A stretch of 64,000 nucleotides of DNA from Ctenosaura bakeri (taxonomy: Eukaryota; Chordata; Lepidosauria; Squamata; Iguanidae): NCBI GenBank assembly GCA_948474755.1, contig CAOLHI010000562.1, positions 868,001 to 932,000 of the forward strand, in the 5' to 3' direction. The notes under the pieces were generated by a model, which saw only the letters and a program-made list of their open reading frames with translations, was not told the origin of the DNA and made no database searches. Each line of letters starts with the position of its first letter. Within the stretch, counting starts at the first letter, position 1. The translations under genes and the position numbers were made by a program. Positions 46,301 to 54,085 of the stretch are shown one piece after another.

Positions 46301-48643
46301 CCATCAGAAACTGGAGTCTTATTGGTGGGGATATTAGCAAGGGTGTGTCAGTGCATACTCTGTGTGTCACTGAAAAGTCATCTTTCAATGAGGAATCGCC
46401 TGCAAGTTCATTCTAGGTTGCTTTCCCAAAGGGTTAGTCATGTGGGACTTCAGTGAAATCAAATTATTCTCAAGATTTTTTTGAAACCCTATTGTGGTGG
46501 CATAATCTCACTTTATTCCTGCTTGCCTCTCCTGCAGTGCGCTTTTTTATGGGTAGGCTAGAGGTACAATAATCTGAAAGTACTGGAAGTGTCTCATGGA
46601 TATGTATTAGAGTCATGCTGTCTCATGCTTTAGACAGTGTATTTCAAGTTCATTTCAGTGTACTCAGTAGGGAACAGTGTTCGCTGAGAGCTGAGCAACT
46701 CATCAAGATGTGCTTACTAATTCTGAAGGGAATGTCATAGTCTATAGCAAATGTCAGTTTTGTGGTGCTGCAAGAGTGAGAATGGGAAGGTGCCAGAATC
46801 CTGGTAGCATTTAGGTAGCATTCTGTCCTGTGAGGTGCTGTCTTCTTTTGCAAAATGGCCATGGCTAGAGAATACATATCTAGATGTAGCTATCTCCATT
46901 TGTCTTCCTTCCATGTGACCATTTCCCCCTGACAATCTGACTAATTCTGAAACTGTTGTACTTCTTGCACTTTGATCTGTGAGTACATAATTTTGTACTA
47001 ACTCAAAGATGGATAAATGTGTTCTGAAGCCATGGTTTGGGAGGATCACATGAGAGTTCATTTGAGTTCTTACGCTATTGGATATTATGGTTTCACCATG
47101 TCCCCATTCTGTGTGTACAAACACCGCAGCCAAGGTTTTGGAATTAACATGAAAATATCATTTTTAAAACCCAGCTGCTGTTGTTTTAAGTTATGCTTGG
47201 TTTTGTTTTGTTTTGTTTTGTTTTTACAGAAATATTTGCAGTGGTATCTACCTTATATTGTGTTTGGAGTGGCAGGTTTGTTAGCTGGTTTTCTGAGTCT
47301 ACTGCTACCAGAAACCCTAAATAGCCCTCTGCTGGAGACAATAGCTGACCTACAGGTTTGTTCATATCGGAGACTGGGTGATGAAGGCATGTCACTGCAG
47401 GAGCTAGAAGGCTCACAGGTATGTTCTCTTTGTAATCCCTCTCATTATAATAAATATAGATAATAGATACCATTGAATTGGATAAAGACCCAGTCTTTAC
47501 CACATTTATGTGGCGTGAGCCTCTGGTGATGGACAAGATTTAAGATCTTATAGGCTAGGCAGGAGGTCTGATCTTGACACAGATACTAGAACTTTCCCAT
47601 ACAGTGGTAGGAAATCCTTCTTCATGTCCAGATTACCCCTCTCTCCCACCAGTCAGGAGACAGAACTTGAGAAATTTCTGGGGTGTGGAGGCTCGCAGAT
47701 CAATATCTCCTGAGCAGATAAGACATGTTTTTTCTAAGTTTGCTAGCTGCTTTCTTTTTTCCCCCTTTAAAAACACACCATTATCAATTTTCTTTTCTCA
47801 ATCCTATTTAAAAAAAATTGCTATTCCTCAAAAAATCAGACCAGATTTGTGAAGCCAGAGTCTACTATGGGAAGGGAGTTGCTTTCCTAAGAGGCTTCTG
47901 GCTGTTATTTTGTGTCACAGTAGAGCCTTCTCCAGTAGCAGAGATAGAGCACTCTGTACACTGCCCTTCCACCACTTAACTGCAAGGACCAGGGAGATTG
48001 TGCTCAGATCTCCAAATCAGTGATGGAGGAAATGAAAGTGAGTGGCTGTAGGTTGCACTGTCATTTTATTGAAGATCATTATTATAGAGATGTAGGTGAG
48101 GGAAGCCACTGGCATTGGGTAAGTTCAGTGCCTTTCTTCCTAAGCCAAGATCACTGAAATGCAGTCAGGGTTTCTTTTCCTCCAGCTTGTAGCATCTTGT
48201 AAATGGGGGTTAACCCCATGAATTTTTGTCCCAAAAACCATCAAAATTACAAGTGAAAGCCTACTTGTAACGTGGTTTAGCTTGCCATAGGAATCATGAC
48301 ATTTTTGTAGTGTTGAAAGTGCTTCATAGACCTCAATTCTATAGTTGCTACTACAGTCTTTAAGTTGGGGCTTACTGTGATCCACATATTGCACATGAAG
48401 GATGGGGGCTGGGACATAAGAATCTACAAAAGACCACCTTTGTCTTCTACTTTCCATCTATAAATTGGTGAAAAGTAGTGCCATGCAGTAATTAATCATG
48501 TTAAAAATTTTATTCTAAGCTTGGTAAAGAATATCTTTCTCAGAATCTCATTTTCCTTTTAGTCTTGCCAAGATTCAGCTGGGAGTGAAAGTGAGGATGA
48601 AGAATTCTATGATGCCAATGAAGAGACACAAATGATCAAGTGA
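15697..48643 (+). CDS. SLC22A15: SLC22A15, solute carrier family 22 member 15 (whole coding span, 12 exons)
   Basis: Plasma-membrane major facilitator transporter of the SLC22 organic-ion family. The mammalian orthologue is reported to move zwitterions such as ergothioneine and carnitine (family knowledge). Twelve exons total 1635 bp including the stop, so 544 residues against about 547 in human. The first helix lies at about residues 15-38. A large extracellular loop at about 39-108 has N-X-S/T sites at N58, N63, N80, N93 and N106. The MFS loop motif [11 protein letters not shown] is at 130-140, PESPRWL at 246-252 and SELYPTVIR near 423-431. The acidic tail 519-544 ends in ETQMIK. All introns are GT-AG and all phases match. 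The start was chosen because MEVEEAF matches the known vertebrate N-terminus and precedes a clean phase-0 donor. No frameshift or internal stop was seen. Orthology is recalled from sequence likeness, not searched. Confidence 0.97.
15958..16111. mobile_element. Palindromic MITE copy 1 with perfect 62-bp arms
   Basis: The left arm 15958-16019 and the right arm 16050-16111 are exact reverse complements around a 30-bp spacer. The ends are GGCCATTTCC...GGAAATGGCC. A 3-bp duplication TTG flanks it (15955-15957 and 16112-16114). It lies in intron 1, 175 bp after exon 1. The 3-bp duplication and GGCC ends fit a PIF/Harbinger-like MITE, but no transposase is present to prove it. Confidence 0.88.
16258..16413. 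mobile_element. Palindromic MITE copy 2
   Basis: Same family as 15958-16111, 146 bp downstream, with diverged arms (TGTTATAGCGCTATTATTCC at the left; AATAATAGCGCTAGAACAGG at the right). The flanks TGT and TCT agree at two of three positions. Confidence 0.8.
16414..17451. other. Intron 1, unclassified stretch
   Basis: No coding exon or certain repeat. An open frame at 16400-16753 has no recognisable homology and overlaps a MITE edge. Confidence 0.4.
17452..17595 (-). mobile_element. 5S-type SINE, body and tail only
   Basis: The minus strand carries the AACTGGCAAAACCACCTCTG body and the GACATGAAAGTACATAC tail shared with 19008-19222. The 5S-derived head is missing, as expected for 5' truncation at retroposition. 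Confidence 0.6.
17908..18087 (-). mobile_element. tRNA-headed SINE with L2-like tail
   Basis: Minus-strand copy of the family at 6301. The tail GGTTACCATAAATTGGGAAT and head GAGATCACAGTTTGATTCCC (B box) are recognisable. It lies in intron 1. Confidence 0.7.
18382..18602. mobile_element. TA-type MITE (Tc1/mariner-like), diverged copy
   Basis: It contains the family core GTGCTGAAGCATCTGCATGC and ACCACCATTGAATATAA, with ends resembling CAGTAGACAC and TCACACTG. It is preceded by a CA repeat. It lies in intron 1. Confidence 0.6.
19008..19222 (-). mobile_element. 5S rRNA-headed SINE (5S-Sauria-like)
   Basis: The minus strand of about 19115-19220 resembles 5S rRNA, including GATCTTGGAAACTAAG, AGTACTTGAATGGGAGACC and AGATGCTGTC. 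It is followed by a body (CAAACCACCTCTGA) and an L2-like tail (GTTGGCAGGTGACCGGAAGG). The 5S-derived head would supply the internal pol III promoter. Such 5S-derived SINEs are known from lizards. It lies in intron 1, antisense to SLC22A15. Confidence 0.8.
19223..20584. other. Intron 1, nothing recognised
   Basis: AT-rich unique-looking sequence with no exon or clear repeat. Confidence 0.4.
20585..20772 (-). mobile_element. tRNA-headed SINE with L2-like tail
   Basis: The best-kept copy in the window. Minus strand: AGCCAGCGTGATGTAGTGGA (A box), GGATTCAATTCCC (B box), GAAACCCTCTGGGTGACCTT body, and a tail ending in GAAGGCACACAACAAC. Intron 1, antisense to the gene. Confidence 0.82.
21181..21393 (+). 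CDS. SLC22A15: SLC22A15 exon 2 (residues 30-100)
   Basis: The acceptor is TTTCTCTTTCAG and the donor GAG|GTAATG, phase 0 at both ends, 71 codons. It completes helix 1 and encodes most of the large extracellular loop, with four N-glycosylation sequons (N58, N63, N80, N93), typical of SLC22 proteins. Confidence 0.96.
21394..22353. other. Intron 2, nothing recognised
   Basis: AT-rich intronic sequence of 960 bp without a clear repeat. Confidence 0.5.
22354..22486 (+). CDS. SLC22A15: SLC22A15 exon 3 (residues 101-145)
   Basis: The acceptor is TTCTCCCCCTAG and the donor TAG|GTAAGC; it ends in phase 1. It encodes sequon N106, helix 2 and the conserved cytoplasmic loop [11 protein letters not shown] at 130-140, the hallmark of sugar/organic-ion MFS transporters. 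Confidence 0.97.
22487..23520. other. Intron 3, left part, nothing certain
   Basis: No exon or certain repeat. It ends with the 12-bp target duplication of the L1 at 23521. Confidence 0.4.
23521..24362 (+). mobile_element. 5'-truncated L1 retrotransposon (C-terminal part of ORF2)
   Basis: An uninterrupted frame to 24106 encodes the L1 ORF2 C-terminus: the [20 protein letters not shown] segment followed by the cysteine motif C-x2-C-x8-H-x4-C ([18 protein letters not shown]). A 3' UTR with AATAAAAATG and an A-rich tail follows. A 12-bp duplication AAAAGAGAGACA (23509-23520 and 24363-24374) brackets it. The unbroken frame and intact duplication suggest a fairly young insertion. It lies in intron 3, sense. 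Confidence 0.9.
24640..24804 (+). CDS. SLC22A15: SLC22A15 exon 4 (residues 145-200)
   Basis: The acceptor is GTCTTCCAG and the donor GCAG|GTACGG, phase 1 at both ends. It encodes helices 3 and 4 ([13 protein letters not shown] and [20 protein letters not shown]). A second GTACAG donor lies 9 nt downstream at 24814 and would add three residues in frame. Confidence 0.96.
24863..25230. other. Intron 4, left part, nothing recognised
   Basis: No repeat or exon seen. Confidence 0.4.
25231..25337. repeat. Compound microsatellite (GT)n(CATA)n(TA)n(CA)n(CATA)n
   Basis: About 100 bp of alternating purine-pyrimidine dinucleotide and tetranucleotide runs, arranged almost symmetrically about a central TA run. 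Confidence 0.9.
25338..26015. mobile_element. Unclassified interspersed repeat with CATGTATAAGTCGA ends
   Basis: The left end has two direct copies of CTCATGTATAAGTCGA. The right end, reverse complemented, has TACTTATGTATAAGGC and CTTATTTATGAGTC. Internally, CACTACTTTACTCAGAGAAG (from about 25540) is inverted as CTTCTCTGAGTAGAGTGGTG (about 25632-25660). A related TTTGCTCAGAGAAAGAGGT recurs near 25870. Probably a DNA transposon; no duplication was established. Confidence 0.5.
26359..26484. mobile_element. Short inverted-repeat MITE (hAT-type ends)
   Basis: GTGCCCTCCAGATGTCTGGG at the left and CCACATCTAGAAGGTGC at the right form inverted ends around a CATGGGTATCATGGCT centre. This is a common hAT-type MITE layout. 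No duplication was seen. Confidence 0.5.
26485..27621. other. Intron 4, unclassified stretch
   Basis: Pyrimidine-rich sequence around 26580-26920 gives long chance open frames. No exon or repeat is recognised. Confidence 0.4.
27622..27840. mobile_element. TA-type MITE (Tc1/mariner-like)
   Basis: Flanked by TA (27620-27621 and 27841-27842), starting CAGTTTACTCTCTGTATC. It shares GTGAATGCTCGTATC and GGTGGTGGCATGCATGTGGA with the other copies. It lies in intron 4. Confidence 0.65.
28039..28168 (+). CDS. SLC22A15: SLC22A15 exon 5 (residues 200-243)
   Basis: The acceptor is TTTTGTTAG and the donor CTCT|GTAAGT. It begins in phase 1 and ends in phase 2. It encodes helices 5 and 6 ([36 protein letters not shown]). 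Confidence 0.96.
28169..30118. other. Intron 5, nothing recognised
   Basis: AT-rich unique-looking sequence. Confidence 0.4.
30121..30334. mobile_element. TA-type MITE (Tc1/mariner-like), 214 bp
   Basis: Flanked by TA on both sides (30119-30120 and 30335-30336). It starts CAGTGGACCATC, contains GGATGCACTGAAGCATCCGT and GCCACCATTTAATAATATGA, and ends GTGTCTGCTG. It lies in intron 5, 144 bp before exon 6. Confidence 0.75.
30480..30695 (+). CDS. SLC22A15: SLC22A15 exon 6 (residues 243-315)
   Basis: The acceptor is TCTTTTAG, phase 2 at both ends. It encodes the family motif [11 protein letters not shown] at 246-256, the cytoplasmic central loop and the start of helix 7. The donor CTG|GTACTT is weak at +5, but it is the only position that keeps frame with exon 7. 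Confidence 0.95.
30696..32154. other. Intron 6, unclassified stretch
   Basis: The part at about 30750-31470 is richer in GC than its surroundings and looks repeat-like (GATTGCCAGG...GACACCGATACAGG), but no termini or duplication could be set. The rest is AT-rich. Confidence 0.35.
32155..32785 (-). mobile_element. Unclassified retroelement 3' end (likely LTR type)
   Basis: On the minus strand an open frame (32778 to 32455) encodes a Glu-, Pro- and Ala-rich peptide that ends in a basic segment ([11 protein letters not shown]). An AATAAA follows (complement of 32428-32433), then non-coding sequence with repeated CTTTAGTTTACTGC / CTTTGATTTACTGC. The layout fits a polyprotein tail followed by an LTR, but no pol motif is visible and the class is uncertain. 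Confidence 0.4.
32786..33435. other. Intron 6, right part, nothing recognised
   Basis: Contains a GTTT run near 32927-32946; otherwise unclassified. Confidence 0.4.
33436..33576 (+). CDS. SLC22A15: SLC22A15 exon 7 (residues 315-362)
   Basis: The acceptor is CACCCCACAG and the donor ATG|GTGAGT, phase 2 at both ends. It encodes helices 7 and 8 ([39 protein letters not shown]). Confidence 0.96.
33577..34750. other. Intron 7, left part, nothing certain
   Basis: AT-rich. The segment 33950-34200 (with a CACACACA run) looks repeat-like but was not classified. Confidence 0.35.
34755..34874. mobile_element. Short inverted-repeat MITE
   Basis: AGCAGAAGTGGGAAATT near 34750 and AATTTGCACCTCTGCT near 34860 are inverted repeats. 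The interior has the GGCTAGGACTGCTGGGAATT segment common to such MITEs. Confidence 0.55.
35183..35314. mobile_element. Short hAT MITE, 132 bp
   Basis: The ends AAAGTGGTTCTCAAG and TTTGAGAACAACTG are inverted repeats. The flanks ATGTAATT (35175-35182) and ATGTACTT (35315-35322) match at seven of eight positions, fitting hAT. Confidence 0.75.
35475..36327. mobile_element. Non-autonomous hAT element, copy 2 (complete ends)
   Basis: The ends TAGGGATGGG and CCCGTCCCTA are inverted repeats. 8-bp flanks CTCTAAAG (35467-35474) and CTCTAAAA (36328-36335) differ at one base. It aligns throughout with the reverse complement of copy 1 at 4813-5677. It lies in intron 7. Confidence 0.88.
36336..37178. other. 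Intron 7, right part, nothing recognised
   Basis: No repeat or exon seen. Confidence 0.4.
37179..37264 (+). CDS. SLC22A15: SLC22A15 exon 8 (residues 362-391)
   Basis: The acceptor is TTTGTTAG and the donor AAG|GTAATG; it ends in phase 1. It encodes [10 protein letters not shown] and helix 9 to FLPEKK. It is followed by the longest intron (6876 bp), which holds the copia and L2 remnants. Confidence 0.95.
37265..38099. other. Intron 8, left part, nothing certain
   Basis: AT-rich to about 37920. The last part may already belong to the copia element. Confidence 0.35.
38100..39838 (+). mobile_element. Ty1/copia retrotransposon pol remnant (reverse transcriptase and RNase H)
   Basis: Frames in succession match copia pol in order: a linker ([13 protein letters not shown]), the RT start ([20 protein letters not shown]), [36 protein letters not shown], the catalytic FVDDLYLV near 38900, then [34 protein letters not shown] and TKHVDIKYW of RNase H. 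Several frameshifts and stops break it, so it is dead. Gag, protease and most of integrase are absent. A purine-rich tract (39856-39871) follows. It lies in intron 8, sense. Confidence 0.9.
39872..40388 (+). mobile_element. Probable 3' LTR of the copia element
   Basis: It begins right after the purine-rich tract AGAGGAAAAGGAGGGG and runs to about CCAACCCTGACCA. The exact ends are not fixed because no 5' LTR is present for comparison. Confidence 0.5.
40470..42790 (-). mobile_element. L2-type LINE, 3' part of ORF2 and 3' UTR, antisense
   Basis: Minus-strand frames carry L2/CR1-clade reverse transcriptase segments: [68 protein letters not shown], and further 5' the [12 protein letters not shown] linker. 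Many stops and frameshifts are present. The 3' part at 40470-41400 ends in the region seen in other L2 tails here. A G12 run lies at about 41451-41462. It lies in intron 8, opposite to SLC22A15. Confidence 0.85.
42791..44140. other. Intron 8, right part, unclassified
   Basis: No exon or certain repeat. The part at 43800-44070 is GC-richer and may be an unrecognised repeat. Confidence 0.35.
44141..44261 (+). CDS. SLC22A15: SLC22A15 exon 9 (residues 391-431)
   Basis: The acceptor is TTCCCAACAG and the donor AAG|GTAAGA; it begins in phase 1 and ends in phase 2. It encodes helix 10 and the SLC22 signature [10 protein letters not shown]. Confidence 0.96.
44262..45389. other. Intron 9, nothing recognised
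   Basis: A 216-codon open frame (44506-45156) is rich in Phe, Leu and Ser from pyrimidine-rich DNA, resembles no known protein and lies between good exons; it is treated as chance. Confidence 0.45.
45390..45462 (+). CDS. SLC22A15: SLC22A15 exon 10 (residues 431-455)
   Basis: The acceptor is TTTCTGCACAG and the exon ends in phase 0. It encodes helix 11 ([20 protein letters not shown]). The donor CTG|GTTTGT is unusual, with T at +3 and +4, but exon 11 joins in frame and matches the known protein order. Confidence 0.95.
45463..47199. other. Intron 10, nothing recognised
   Basis: Several hundred bases at 45750-46540 look repeat-like in composition but were not classified. Confidence 0.35.
47200..47227 (+). 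repeat. (TTTTG)n microsatellite forming the exon 11 acceptor tract
   Basis: Four to five TTTTG units run directly into TTTTTACAG at 47229, so the simple repeat serves as the polypyrimidine tract. Confidence 0.85.
47230..47418 (+). CDS. SLC22A15: SLC22A15 exon 11 (residues 456-518)
   Basis: Phase 0 at both ends, 63 codons, donor CAG|GTATGT. It encodes helix 12 and the [16 protein letters not shown] segment after it. The acceptor tract is supplied by a TTTTG microsatellite running up to the TTTTTACAG. Confidence 0.96.
47419..48562. other. Intron 11, nothing recognised
   Basis: No repeat or exon seen. Confidence 0.4.
48563..48643 (+). CDS. SLC22A15: SLC22A15 exon 12 and stop codon (residues 519-544)
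   Basis: The acceptor is TTCCTTTTAG. It encodes the short acidic cytoplasmic tail [20 protein letters not shown] followed by ETQMIK and TGA at 48641-48643. The tail closely resembles the mammalian SLC22A15 C-terminus. Confidence 0.96.
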   Translation, partial: SCQDSAGSESEDEEFYDANEETQMIK

Positions 48644-49320
48644 TGGAGAAAACACTTCTGCTGAATTTTATGTCCTGGGACATTAGTTGAATTATCGATC
48701 AGCTGTATTTGTGTGAACACAAAAGCCAGGAGCAGTCAATGGCATGTAGAAATACAGTATCTTTGTGTAAGGGAAAAGTAGGACCTGACTATCTGTCACA
48801 AAGGATTTCTTTAGGAAATTGGTTGTTTTGACCCTGGGGAAGGTAAGCAAAGCTGCACTGAATGGATCCAATGTATAGTTAGAATCTTTGGTCACCTTAC
48901 AGTTGTTGTTTTTTTCTTACAGAGAAGTCTGTTTATTTGGGAGACGCCTGTTTGATAACCTTGGATTTTATTTTTTTCTTGATAAAGTTTTGGAGGAATT
49001 ATTAACTCTTTGGGAACAATGGGAACAAACATAGTAAAATATTACCATCAGACATTTGTACTGTGAATGCAGAGTAGAATTTTGATCTTGGTAGCACTGT
49101 AAAGAAGAGAGATACTGATTGGCAAGGTAACCAAATCACAGTAATTGTGGGTCCATGACTTCTCATTTTAATGCTTGTGTTAAATTAGTACCTTTGACAA
49201 GAGTCCTGATCTCTGCTGATTTACTGTGTTCGCACTTTTGATTATGGTATTCTGTATTTTCTTGTCCTTTTGTCATTCATACCTTGGGCATTAGTCCAAT
49301 AAAGAGGGGAATAGCATATT
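48644..49320 (+). other. SLC22A15: SLC22A15 3' untranslated region
   Basis: Sequence after the TGA contains no repeat I recognise and runs about 650 bp to the first canonical poly(A) signal. An alternative longer UTR cannot be excluded. Confidence 0.7.
49298..49303 (+). terminator. AATAAA polyadenylation signal of SLC22A15
   Basis: A canonical AATAAA in the context TCCAATAAAGAGG, the first such hexamer after the stop codon. Cleavage would be expected 10-30 bp further on. Confidence 0.7.
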
Positions 49321-49656
49321 TGATTTTATGCTATCTTTCCTTCAAAAAAACGACATGATCAAAAGCTGTTTTGCTGGTGAATTGGATGGGAAGCATAAGA
49401 AGTGTGGCTAAATCAGGTTAGTGTTCACTCGACAGTTTATTATTGAAGGATTAACAGTCTCATGTTTACATTGAACTCCTTATTTTGCTCAAAATGTGTT
49501 GTAGCAATTGCTAGCAAACAGTTCTTTTGCTCTGTTAGAAGGGAAGAATTTGGGTGGAACTTTAATCCACGTGGTACTCTCCCTTCTATGCTTCTTCTGA
49601 GTGTGTACTCCAGCATAGTCGGTTTCTTCTTTATTTTAAATGAGAGAAAAGAGTTG
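49321..49656. other. Downstream flank, nothing recognised
   Basis: AT-rich sequence after the poly(A) signal. Confidence 0.4.
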
Positions 49657-49840
49657 ATCATTGTTGTGTGCCTTGAAGTTGTTTCTGACTTATGGCAACC
49701 CTAAGGTGAACCTATTTTGGGGTTTTCTGGGACTGAATGTGTGTGATGCGCCCAAGGTCAGCCAGTGGGTTTCCATGGCTGAATCAAACCCTGGTCTCCA
49801 GTGATAGTCCAGTGCTCAAACCACTACACCACACTGGCTG
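49657..49840 (-). mobile_element. tRNA-headed SINE with L2-like tail
   Basis: Minus strand: AGCCAGTGTGGTGTAGTGGT (A box), GGGTTTGATTC (B box), and a GCCATAAGTCAGAAACAACT tail ending in GGCACACAACAATG. Confidence 0.82.
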
Positions 49841-50169
49841 TCAAAGCCAGAAACAGGAGGTCCTAAATCCATTTGCAGCTCCATTGCCATGCCAATGATA
49901 GATGCATAGTGAGGCAGAACAGGGCAGACTGAGGGACAGTAAAGTTCTAAGGGCTTCTACTGTTCCCATGATATAATCTCATTTAATGGGTTCACTATTA
50001 CCAGAGTTCAAATTATATATAATATAGCTTGGGCCTGTTTGAATCTAAAGCAGATTCAAAATGAATGCAGTGACAGGTAGTTATTGCCCGAGGATACAGC
50101 ATCTGATCTTGATACTTAATACTTTATGCTTTGGGTCATGTCTTGAGGTAGAAAGATTGGTAGATGTGG

Positions 50170-50295
50170 TTTAGGACAGCTTTTCCTAATGAAGGCCCTC
50201 CAGATGTCTTGGGCTGCATCATCTTTCATCCTCAGCCAGTATGGTCAAGGATGAAGGGAGATCCAGCACATCTGGAGGGCTTGTCGCTGCCTGGA
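50170..50295. mobile_element. Short inverted-repeat MITE (hAT-type ends)
   Basis: AGGCCCTCCAGATGTCTTGG and CAGCACATCTGGAGGGCTTG form inverted arms around a central segment, like the element at 26359. Confidence 0.6.
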
Positions 50296-53200
50296 ATAAA
50301 GAGGAGCTTTATTCATGCTGGACTATATACCAGAAGCAGTGTTCCCATAACCAACTTGTAAAATCAGTCTAGATTGTGAGACTGACTTTTCATTTTAAAA
50401 GATTACAGCTTTACAATAGGTGAGGACTTTTCAGATGATTGGTAGTTTCAATTGTTGACTTGGTTGTTGCAGAAAATCAAAATAGGCTTCCCTCAGATAG
50501 CATTTGGATTACATTTTGCTAATTATTGCTAAAAAAAACATTTATTCTTGTTAGGATGCCATTGTGAGGACTTAGTTGAGGTTGCATGAGTTTTTTAGAC
50601 ACCTTTTAATAGTGATTGCCATCATGCTGCTTTCCCCTTCTATCCTGCCCATGCCTTTACAAACACTAACATTTCTCTTTCTTTTTTTCCTTCTGTCTAG
50701 TTTTGAATAATACATACACACACAATATATACCTGCACACACACACTTGCACCAGTGCTAAAGCAAATCCCTACATTTTGAGGAGGAAGCTAAGAAGCAG
50801 GTAAATGTCACAGTGCATTTCTGCCCCCACCTATTCTTATTGAAAGCTTGTTGTCCCATTTCTACAGCTGATGAGGATTTAGTCCTTTCAAAAGTTGTAC
50901 TGCTCCCTGGAACCTCAGAGGGGAGGGATGGCAGGGGATGAAGAAAATTGCTGTTGGAAGGCTAAGGCCTATGAAAGTTCACCCTTTTAAAGGAGTTACA
51001 AAAGACATGCTGGGAAAAGCTTAGAAACATTCAAAGAACCTTTTTCGTGGAAGTTCTGTACTAGTTGAAAGTCCAAAGGTGTTTGGGAATCTTTTTAGTG
51101 TATGTATCAAGCTAAGCTACATCATGAGCATAGTAGAACATACATCAGGAAGAAAAAATGTGTAAGATCAACAACTTTGAAGGGAGGGAGGAAAGAGATG
51201 GTGATTATCTTTTGCCTTAACTGTGATCCCTTGCACAGCTTATCACCTCACTCTAAATGCACTGCATTTCAAGCAAGTCAAAGCCTGCAGCTCAATGCAG
51301 AGTTACTTCTTAGAGGTTCCACTGAGATCCAGATTGTGTATCTGAGCAAACTTGCAGAGGATTGTGCTGTAAGAAATATTTTTTGAATCTATAAAGTGAA
51401 CAAAACTGTCCAACTGCAAATGAAAATCTCAATTTTGGGATTTCTCTGACAAGTAGTCAGAGAATGGTTTGCTCGTTGACCTTTCATCAGTGTGGTATAG
51501 AATGGACGGCAAACCTAAAGAAGCCCATGCAGGCATAAAATATTTTGAGATGTAAAATCTTTCAAAAGGAAAAAAAAAATCATTACTGGCCTAGAGAGTC
51601 TACCATTGAGTGCTTTTGGCCTGTATTTAGTACTTGGAGAAAATATGTGTATGCATGCATGGCTATGCATATACTAGAATCCTTAGTAAGGTAGTCCAGT
51701 GGAAATAAAATGTCCTGCCTGAGAGGCCAAGGAGGAATATTTGGCAGAAGCAGAGTGGCAAGTGTCTTATATTTTTAGTTGCACTAATGAAGAAGCACAG
51801 TAAAATAAGGCCTTTCTAGTAGGAGCACATTCATGCCGAAGGAAGGTGTGTGTTCAGCTGCCTGTCTGTGTGAGTTCTGAGGAGGAATAATTTAGCCTCT
51901 TGTGTGGAAGCTATTAACACCAAATAATCATGTATGTGAGAAGGTGCTTCGGTACTCCTCCTCTTTTTCTATCTGGCTTCTGTTCCAGGATGGACTTCAT
52001 CCCAAGCCTCTTTATTTATCTGTGCCTTCTCCTAATCTAACATCTTAAAGATTACTATTCCCAGAGCCAGTGCCAGAGCTTAATGTAAGAAAATGAGTAT
52101 CAGTTTCCTTTTCTTGATGCTGGTAGTTGTTTTGGATTTGCTTCAAGGATGAAAGTATAATCAGTGAGTAGAAAAAGCTTTCGCAACTTCTTATGTAGAT
52201 TAAGTATTGCCAGTAAATGAATTATATAATACATATACATCTATGCTGCTGGTTAGAATGGAACATACATCTGCCATGGAGCCCCACAGCAGTGAGGAAG
52301 TTCCTGTGATGACTGTTCTACCATGTAATATTGTGGTTGTGAGCCCCTCAAAAGAGCCACTCTTTTGCAAAAACATGGTAATTTTTTTTTCTTCATATGC
52401 ACTGTAATGTCTCTGAAAAGATATCTTGTTTAAAGATAACAGCTAGCCAAAGATGAATGCAGAGTTTTAAAATTTGGCACATTTTTATTACCTAGAAATT
52501 TAGTGTACATAACTGCTAAATGGTAACCAAGTCTGGACAGGAATAATTGGATTTTGATCTTTTCTTGTATTGAATTGCAAGTTGTAGGCTATCTCATGAG
52601 GTAAACATTAAATTGATGAGGAGTAATAGAACTGTTATCTCAAATGTTAGGATGTGTTATCTCGTTTTTACTCTTGTCAAGAAATAAATATTTTTGTCCC
52701 TGAAGTTTTATGTGGAGCAGTTTAAGGAAAATGCTCCATTAGATACTAGACACTGCTGCTGTTTTGCTGTTGTTCACTGTTAATGTGGTTTTTTAAACAA
52801 TGAGAAGCCTTGTCAGTAGGTGACTGGTCTTGACTTCTAGCATTGTTTCAAAGAAATGTAATTTGGCAGTCAAATTAATTTTTCTGTCAGCTTTAACCTC
52901 ATGCTGCTCTAATTTAGGTCAAGCAGGTCTTCAGAGGTAATCCCTTCTCTCCAGCTGGGAATTTTTCTCCAAATTAGATTTTACCCAATTTAGGGAAGAA
53001 CTGTAGTGCTTTTAAAGCTTGACTCTCTCTGAAGTGAGTGGCATTTCCAAGTGTCTAAAAGTCATTTGTAGTCCTAGACCTAGTAAATTCACCACCATCT
53101 TTACCAGGAAATCATATATATGTCTACTGCTGCAGCTGTGGGTTGTCTTTAAGTAGTCCTTGTGATAGGCACATCTCTAAAGAGTTAAATTTGTGGGAAC

Positions 53201-54084
53201 AATTTCAGTCTGCAGATGCTTTACTTGCCAGAGTCTACTGTACTGGAGCACCAAATGATAACCTATTCAGAAATGTTAATTGGGTGTCATGTGCTGGTTA
53301 ACTAGCTTCTCAAGAAAACACTGAAGAGTGGTGCAGCAGCTTTTTATTGAGTTAAAGCAAGCAACATAGGAGCTTGATAATAGTTGCTAAGTCTGAGGTA
53401 CATTGGTTAGTAGCATGGTTTTATACTAGAACATACAAATTTAGATGCAAAAGGCATTGATTGGTGAGACCCACCATGTCACATCATCCCACCAAAATCT
53501 GAGGGTTTCCAGGCTTCTCAGATAGTTATGTACTTTCATCTTGAGATCTTAAATTCTTCCCATGTTCTTTTCTCTACCCTTCTGGTTGTTCTCACACTGT
53601 CTTAGATATCACACTTCATTCCTCTGATCTTTCCCCTCTGTTGCAAGATGCTCTTCAGCGTTTCTCAAGACACCTTGAAGCCTTTGATCCCATACCCATG
53701 TATAGACTGCAAATGATTTTTGATATATTGTTGGTAATTGTAATTGTCAGTGGTTACAATGTTGCAGTAGTAATAATGTGCTCTATTTTTCCCTCCTACA
53801 AGCTAAGCTAAGTGAGGTTTTCTAATACTAACATGGCAGGAGCCAAGCATCCTGACATTGGGCTTGCTCAGAGGTGTCTCTGAAGCCTGTTGTATCTGCA
53901 GACATTTTGAACTGAAGGTGTTGCTCTATGTTTCTTAATTCAGAATCTGAGGCACTTTCGTTACAGAAACCATATAGGTATGCTCATTTCTAACACGTGA
54001 AGAAGGAACTCCTGTTAATATATGTACTTGTGTGCAGTGCCTTGTTCCTCCATGGGAAGTTTTAACTTCTTCCTGTGTGCTGGA
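50296..54084. other. Intergenic sequence, nothing certain
   Basis: AT-rich, with a small CA-rich patch at 50711-50750. No reading frame resembles a known protein. Confidence 0.4.
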
Positions 54085-54085
54085 T

